Assembly: GCA_965262315.1 (NCBI GenBank)
Contig: CBDHFJ010000087.1
Location: forward strand, 1 to 57,262
Source of the DNA: JBCCFK01 sp965262315
GTDB lineage: Bacteria > Actinomycetota > Acidimicrobiia > Acidimicrobiales > UBA8592
DNA: 57,262 nucleotides
Direction: 5' to 3'
Part shown: positions 52,781-57,262 of the stretch, piece by piece
Layout of the letters: each line of letters opens with the position of its first letter
How positions within the stretch are numbered: position 1 is the stretch's first letter
The notes under the pieces: generated by a model
Database searches by the model: none
What the model saw: only the letters and a program-made list of their open reading frames with translations
Told to the model about the DNA's origin: nothing
Translations under genes and position numbers: made by a program

Positions 52781-54462
52781 CCGGCTGGCATCCTGTCGCC
52801 ACCATCGACGACGTGGCGCCGCGTCACGTGTTCCGTGGGCAGCTGTCGGGCCGCGAGCTGGCGATCTGGCGGGCCGACGACGGCTACGTCAACGTCTGGG
52901 AGAACCGGTGCCTGCACCGCGGCGTCCGCCTCTCGATCGGCTGCAACGACGGCGCCGAACTGGTCTGCCGCTACCACGGGTGGCGGTACGCGAACCGCAC
53001 GGCGGGCTGCACCTACATCCCGGCACATCCGGCCGACTCCCCGGCGCGAACCATCACGTCGACCACCTACCCCGCAGTCGAGCGCTACGGCCTGGTGTGG
53101 ACCACTGTCGACCCCGATGCAGCCGACGAACCCCCGACGGTCGGCGCCCTCGGCACCGACGCGTTCGGCCTGCGCAACCTGCCGGTCGCCGCGCCTGCCG
53201 AACTGGTCGCCCACCACCTCACCGGTCCCGGCGCCACCCGAGAAGGCCTGTGTGTCGTCGCCGACGCCGAGATCGATGGGGAGGTCTCGACGATCGTCTC
53301 GTTCGTCCAACCCGTCGACGCCGCCCGTTGCGTGATCCGACCGGTGCTCGCCGGGTCACCCACCGACCCGCTGCGCGTCTGGCGGCAGCACGCCCAACGA
53401 CTCCGCGAACTGATCGCCGACATCGAGGCCCTGCCCGAAGCCGCCTCGGGAGAACCATCGACACCACTGCTGGAGACACCGGTGGTCTTGCCCACCACCG
53501 ACCGTGCGGCGACCGCCGACACCATCCTCACCACGGTGGCCCGCACCTGGTCGACCGCCGACGGCATCGTCGGTATCGAGCTGACGCCGGCCGAGAACGA
53601 CGGCCTGCCGACCTTCCAGCCGGGCGATCACATCGACGTCCACCTGCCTGGCGACCTGATCCGCCAGTACTCGTTGACCAACGCCCCGGGCGAGACGGAC
53701 CGCTACCGCATCGGGGTCAAGCTCGAGCCCGACTCCCGGGGAGGTTCGGTGGCCATGCATGCGCTCACCGAAGGCGACCGGGTCCGCATCTCACCGCCCC
53801 GCAACAGCTTCCCGCTCCGCAGGAACACGCCGCATTCGCTGCTGATCGCCGGCGGCATCGGGATCACCCCCATCCTGTCCATGGCGCAGGCGCTGCGATC
53901 GATGGACCTCGCCGTTGATCTGCGGTACTTCGTGTCCGCGACGGCACAGATCGCGTTCCCCGAGGTCCTCGACACCCTGGGCGACTCGGTGCACCGCCAC
54001 GTCGGTCTCTCCCCGACCGAGACCGTGGCCGCGCTGGACGAGCTCCTGTCCGACGCCCGACCGGGGACCCAGCTCTACGCGTGTGGGCCCCCGGCGATGC
54101 TCGACGCCGTCCGCGACCTGGCGACCCACCACGGTTGGCCCGACGACACGGTGCGGTTCGAGTACTTCGAGAACACCACCGAGCTCGACCTGTCCGGGAC
54201 CTTCTCCGTCGACCTGGCGCGCTCGGCCCTCAGCCTGGAGGTCGCGGCGGGCGAGACGGTCCTGGACGTGCTGCGCAAGCACGGGGTCTCGATGGTGTCG
54301 TCGTGCGAGCAGGGCGCGTGCGGGACGTGCGCCGCCACGGTGCTCGACGGCGAGCCCCTCCACCAGGACGTGTACCTCAACGCGGCCGAGCGGGAAGCCG
54401 GCGACACCATGCTCACGTGCGTGTCCCGCGCCCGATCCGAGCGGCTGGTCCTGGATCTCTGA
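52777..54462 (+). CDS. Rieske-FNR-ferredoxin reductase (NdmD-like)
   Basis: 561 residues with four parts. A Rieske domain has C45-x-H47 (CLHRG) and C64-x2-H67 (CRYHGW). A vestigial oxygenase-like segment follows (about 130-225). The flavin/NAD reductase module has RQYSLTN at 296-302 and GGIGITPILSMA at 359-370. A plant-type 2Fe-2S ferredoxin has C510, C515, C518 and C548. An N-terminal Rieske domain on an oxygenase reductase is the hallmark of NdmD. Electrons should run NADH, flavin, ferredoxin, Rieske, then to the Rieske-less subunit encoded just upstream. Start and stop overlap both neighbours. Confidence 0.92.
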   Translation: MTGWHPVATIDDVAPRHVFRGQLSGRELAIWRADDGYVNVWENRCLHRGVRLSIGCNDGAELVCRYHGWRYANRTAGCTYIPAHPADSPARTITSTTYPAVERYGLVWTTVDPDAADEPPTVGALGTDAFGLRNLPVAAPAELVAHHLTGPGATREGLCVVADAEIDGEVSTIVSFVQPVDAARCVIRPVLAGSPTDPLRVWRQHAQRLRELIADIEALPEAASGEPSTPLLETPVVLPTTDRAATADTILTTVARTWSTADGIVGIELTPAENDGLPTFQPGDHIDVHLPGDLIRQYSLTNAPGETDRYRIGVKLEPDSRGGSVAMHALTEGDRVRISPPRNSFPLRRNTPHSLLIAGGIGITPILSMAQALRSMDLAVDLRYFVSATAQIAFPEVLDTLGDSVHRHVGLSPTETVAALDELLSDARPGTQLYACGPPAMLDAVRDLATHHGWPDDTVRFEYFENTTELDLSGTFSVDLARSALSLEVAAGETVLDVLRKHGVSMVSSCEQGACGTCAATVLDGEPLHQDVYLNAAEREAGDTMLTCVSRARSERLVLDL

Positions 54463-55100
54463 TGCTGACCCTGTACGAGTACGTCCTGTCCGCCAACTGC
54501 TACAAGGTGCGATTGCTGCTGCACATGCTGGACGTCGAGTACCGCTCGGTCCCGGTCGACTTCCACCCAGGCAAGGAGCACAAGGGAGCCGAGTTCCGTC
54601 GGATCAACCCCATGGGCCACATCCCGGTGATCGACGACGACGGGTTCGTGTTGCGCGATGCCCACGCCATCCTCGTCTACCTGGCTGCCGCGAACGACCC
54701 GTCCCAGCAGTGGTACCCCGTCCACGATCCTCGTCGGCTCGCAGAGACGGCGCAGTGGATGCAGTTCGCCGACGCCACGGCAGGGACGGCGTCGGCCGCT
54801 CGACTGGTGGTGAACCTCGGCTACCCGCTCGACCTGGACGCGGCGCAGGCCGGAGCACACGAGCTGTTCCGCGTCCTCGACGAACATCTCTGGTTCCAGG
54901 AGAAGACAGGTGGACGATGGCTCGCGTCGGGCGACCACCCCACCCTGGGCGACATCGCCGTGTTCCCCGATGTGGTCCTGGCCGAGGAGGGCGGCGTCGA
55001 TCTGTTGGACTATCCGGCAATCCGCCGATGGCTCGACCGTGTGAAACAGGTCCCCGGATTCACCACCATGCCCGGCGTCTTCCCGTTCGCGACGCGTTGA
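54462..55100 (+). CDS. glutathione-S-transferase-like protein (NdmE-like)
   Basis: 212 residues. The N-terminal thioredoxin-like half begins LTLYEYVLSANCYKVRLLL and contains INPMGHIPVIDDDGFVLRDA, with the cis-Pro and Asp that bind glutathione in classical GSTs. The C-terminal helical half has GDHPTLGDIAVFPDVVLA. Actinobacteria generally use mycothiol, not glutathione, so a structural role is more likely. NdmE, a GST-like protein, is a non-catalytic scaffold in the N7-demethylase complex. The ATG shares one base with the reductase stop. Confidence 0.88.
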   Translation: MLTLYEYVLSANCYKVRLLLHMLDVEYRSVPVDFHPGKEHKGAEFRRINPMGHIPVIDDDGFVLRDAHAILVYLAAANDPSQQWYPVHDPRRLAETAQWMQFADATAGTASAARLVVNLGYPLDLDAAQAGAHELFRVLDEHLWFQEKTGGRWLASGDHPTLGDIAVFPDVVLAEEGGVDLLDYPAIRRWLDRVKQVPGFTTMPGVFPFATR

Positions 55101-55103
55101 CGC

Positions 55104-56144
55104 TCAGCCGGCCACGCCGTACGCGTCCTGCATGCACGCCTCGACGTACTCGCCGGCCACCACGGGCGGGTAGCGCGGCGGCCGCTCCTCGGACTGGCAA
55201 CTGGGAAGCACCTCGATCGTCTCGAGTGGATCGATGTTCGAGAAGAACGGGATCGAGTAACGGTCGCGGTCACCGACGTTGACGGCGCGGTGGACCGTCG
55301 ACCGGTAGAGGTCGTTGGTCCACCGCTCGAGCAGGTCCCCCACGTTGACGATGAAGGTGCCCGGCACTGGCGGCGCTTCGATCCAGTCGCCGGCCGGGTT
55401 GAGGATCTCGAGTGCCGACACGTCGTCGGTGGCCAGGACGGTGAACACGTCGTAGTCCGAGTGGGCGCCGATGCCCAGCACCTTGTCGTCTCGGCTCGGT
55501 TGCGCCGGATAGCGCAGCACCCGGAGCTCGCCGATGGGCTTGTTCATCAACCGGGTGAAGTGGTCCTCGGCGAGATCCAGTGACAACGCGAACGCGCGGT
55601 AGAGCGCGTCGCAGAGCTCGCGCATGGCGTCGTAGTACGCCAGCATCCGGTCACGGAAGCCGTCCAGTTCCGGCCACTGGTTGATCCCCCAGCCGTACAC
55701 GTTGCGGTGGGCGTCGGGGTCATCGGCGGACAGGTCGAGGCCGATGTCGAAGGCCTCGTGCAGGTCGCCGTCGTTGTCGGGGTCCGTGTTCTCCTCGAGC
55801 AGGCCGGTGTAGCCCCGCAGCTTGTCGGAGTGCAGGATCGAGACCGCCTCCTTCTCGGCCGCAGGGAGCTCGAAGAAGCGGCGCGCGGCATCGAACCCTC
55901 CGTCGACGACCGCCGGGTCCACCGCGTGACCGGACACGTAGAAGAAGCCCACCTCGAGGCACGCCCGACGGACGGCGTCGGCGACACCTGCCCGAGCGGC
56001 CTGGTCCCCGCCGAACATGGGCGAGATGTCGATCTCGGGGATGCGTTCGAACGGTGCGGCGGTGGCGGCGGCCTCGGCCTGGGCCACCAGTCGGCTCGCG
56101 TTGCGGGCCCGCAACGTGGGTGCGTCCTCGGTGTCGGTCGTCAT
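55104..56144 (-). CDS. IPNS-like 2OG-Fe(II) oxygenase
   Basis: 346 residues. The DIOX_N domain (about 35-150, VGFFYVSGHAVDP) precedes the catalytic jelly roll with iron ligands H228-x-D230 (AHSDYD) and H285 (VHRAV). It has a complete RxS motif R295-Y-S297 for 2-oxoglutarate. It resembles broad-range actinobacterial oxygenases that hydroxylate or demethylate small molecules. RBS GAGGGG upstream; it follows the deaminase by 24 nt on the same strand and converges on the GST-like gene (3-nt gap). Confidence 0.9.
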   Translation of the reverse strand: MTTDTEDAPTLRARNASRLVAQAEAAATAAPFERIPEIDISPMFGGDQAARAGVADAVRRACLEVGFFYVSGHAVDPAVVDGGFDAARRFFELPAAEKEAVSILHSDKLRGYTGLLEENTDPDNDGDLHEAFDIGLDLSADDPDAHRNVYGWGINQWPELDGFRDRMLAYYDAMRELCDALYRAFALSLDLAEDHFTRLMNKPIGELRVLRYPAQPSRDDKVLGIGAHSDYDVFTVLATDDVSALEILNPAGDWIEAPPVPGTFIVNVGDLLERWTNDLYRSTVHRAVNVGDRDRYSIPFFSNIDPLETIEVLPSCQSEERPPRYPPVVAGEYVEACMQDAYGVAG

Positions 56145-56168
56145 GTGCTGCCCCTCGGTTCGAACTGC

Positions 56169-56654
56169 TCAGTGGTGGTTCCAGAAGGCCACGTGCTGCT
56201 TCGCGATCTCCTCCTCGAGCTCCGGGTACGGCCCGCGGACCTCGGTCGGGTTGCGTCCGGCCGCGAACACCGTCCGGCAGTCGAGGTCCTGGGTGGGGTT
56301 CTCGTCGTCGCCTTCGGTGAGCTCCGCCAGTCGCTTCTCGGTCATGCCGTACACGACACACCCGATCTCGGCCCAGTAGATGGTGCCGGCACACATGCAG
56401 CAGGGCTCGACCGAGGTGTACAGCGTCGAGCCGCGGAGTCGATCGAGCTCGAATTCCCTGGCCGCGCGGCGAGCGAGATTGGTCTCGGCGTGGCCCGGGC
56501 CCCGGTCGATCGTGTACTCGTTGCCACCTTCGCCGATCACGACCCCGTCCGCGTCCACCAGCACCGAACCGAACGGATGGTTGCCGGCCGCCACTGCCTC
56601 GTCGGCGAGCTCGATGGTCCGCCGCAGGTGCAACAGATCGGTCTCATGATCCAT
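56169..56654 (-). CDS. CDA-fold nucleobase deaminase (guanine deaminase-like)
   Basis: 161 residues. Zinc site: HAETN (His and catalytic Glu) and PCCMC. HPFGSVLVDADG and CCMCAGTIYWAEIGCVVYG are the layout of guanine deaminases and related purine deaminases rather than tRNA TadA. The C-terminal FWNHH tail is consistent with the long GuaD form in which the C-terminus closes the site. HAETN differs from the usual HAEV. A guanine, methylguanine or other aminopurine substrate is plausible. ATG at 56654 has TATGGT 7 nt upstream. Confidence 0.86.
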   Translation of the reverse strand: MDHETDLLHLRRTIELADEAVAAGNHPFGSVLVDADGVVIGEGGNEYTIDRGPGHAETNLARRAAREFELDRLRGSTLYTSVEPCCMCAGTIYWAEIGCVVYGMTEKRLAELTEGDDENPTQDLDCRTVFAAGRNPTEVRGPYPELEEEIAKQHVAFWNHH

Positions 56655-56661
56655 CCCGCGG

Positions 56662-56667
56662 ACCATA
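56662..56667 (-). promoter_or_regulatory. candidate leaderless -10 element of the deaminase / oxygenase pair
   Basis: TATGGT on the minus strand, 7 nt before the ATG at 56654; it contains an upstream in-frame ATG, which favours 56654 as the real start. Confidence 0.48.
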
Positions 56668-56722
56668 CGGACGATCGGTCACGGTGTCGTCACGACCGTG
56701 TGACGGGTTCGTGAACTGGCTC

Positions 56723-56736
56723 GGGACCTTGGCCCC
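56723..56736. promoter_or_regulatory. DosR-like box upstream of the universal stress gene
   Basis: GGGACCTTGGCCCC agrees with the DosR/DevR core GGGACTTTAGTCCC at 11 of 14 positions and is a near-palindrome. It lies about 65 bp before a universal stress gene, the typical DosR target. Confidence 0.4.
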
Positions 56737-56800
56737 TACCGGGACTCGGTCGGGGGCGGCAAGCTGCGATCAGGGAGAGACGCCAAAGAAAGGACGTCTG

Positions 56801-57262
56801 ATGTTCGAGCGAATCCTGGTTCCATTGGATGGTGGACCCCGCGGCGACCTGGCGCTGGGGGTCGCGGAGCGCATGGCGACGCAGTGGGGCGCCCGCCTCG
56901 ACGTCATCGGCCTCGCCGAGAGCGCCGGCACCCTGCCCGCAGCCGAGGAGGCGGTGCTCCATCAGACCGCCGACCTCCAAGGTCGGGGCACGGTGTCGGT
57001 GCGGATGGCGGTCGCATCGGTGGCCGACGAGATCGTCGACGCCATCGAGGCCGCCCCGTCGACCCTGGTGGTGATGGCGACGTCGGCGAAGAACCGCAGC
57101 GCTGCGTTCTCCGAGAGCATCGCCGACGCGGTGCTGCGCTCGATCGACGGTCCCGCGCTGCTCATCGGTCCGCACGCCGAGGTGGACCCGGACTGGCCGA
57201 CCGGACCGATGTTCGTGTGCACGGACGGTTCGGACCATTCGGAGGCGATCATCCCCCACGCC
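56801..57262 (+). CDS. universal stress protein, 3' end outside the window
   Basis: 154 residues are visible and the frame is open at the window edge. Residues 1-130 make one Usp domain (MFERILVPLDGGPRGDLAL at the N-terminus). The ATP loop position reads VVMATSAKNRSAAFSESIAD, lacking the Gly-rich GxxG pattern, so nucleotide binding is doubtful. A second domain seems to begin at FVCTDGSDHSEAI, predicting a tandem protein like that at 36999. ATG follows AAAGGA. A DosR-like box lies upstream. Confidence 0.85.
   Translation, partial: MFERILVPLDGGPRGDLALGVAERMATQWGARLDVIGLAESAGTLPAAEEAVLHQTADLQGRGTVSVRMAVASVADEIVDAIEAAPSTLVVMATSAKNRSAAFSESIADAVLRSIDGPALLIGPHAEVDPDWPTGPMFVCTDGSDHSEAIIPHA

Overview
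The window is high-GC, gene-dense chromosomal DNA that reads as an actinobacterium. Much of the first 26 kb follows the order known from mycobacteria: ispF-ispD, radA, clpC, lysS, panC-DUF2520-folK, ftsH, hpt, tilS and a DUF2342 metalloprotease. A SigR-type sigma factor with a zinc anti-sigma factor fits the same phylum. I infer a member of Acidimicrobiia or a relative, but the sequence alone does not settle the class. I found no rRNA, tRNA, CRISPR array, insertion sequence or prophage. Thirteen genes or operons have a TANNNT -10 element only 6-8 nt before the start codon, so leaderless transcription looks common.

Layout. 0-26 kb is housekeeping: isoprenoid precursors (ispDF, a polyprenyl synthase), DNA repair (radA), proteostasis (clpC, ftsH), lysS, histidine (hisG, hisE), NAD (nadC), pantothenate and folate (panC, folK), purine salvage and tRNA modification (hpt, tilS). 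Lineage-specific genes are interspersed: a lipoprotein-HAD fusion, a membrane metallophosphoesterase, a scramblase-like protein and a dead dual-specificity phosphatase. 25-29 kb is regulatory: an MFS pump, an AraC regulator and sigR with its anti-sigma factor.

28.8-37.9 kb is accessory: a Tat-exported protein, a large toroid-glycosyltransferase fusion, a rhodanese protein, an SCO6745-like protein with a nitroreductase-SRPBCC fusion, a frameshifted Pro/Thr repeat protein, an M20 peptidase and a tandem universal stress protein.

37.9-56.7 kb is rich in oxygenases. It holds two complete Rieske oxygenases, a PEP-utilizing swivel-domain protein, cytidine and adenosine deaminases, an MFS transporter, and a nucleoside-type (BMP family) ABC importer in one operon with an IPNS-like oxygenase. 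Divergent from the importer is a three-gene operon: a Rieske-type oxygenase that has lost its Rieske domain, a reductase that carries an extra N-terminal Rieske domain, and a glutathione-S-transferase-like protein. This is the architecture of the NdmC/NdmD/NdmE N-demethylase of caffeine-degrading pseudomonads. A second IPNS-like oxygenase and a purine-type deaminase follow. The simplest reading is uptake, oxidative demethylation and deamination of methylated purines or nucleosides. The substrate is inferred, not shown. The window ends inside a second universal stress gene.
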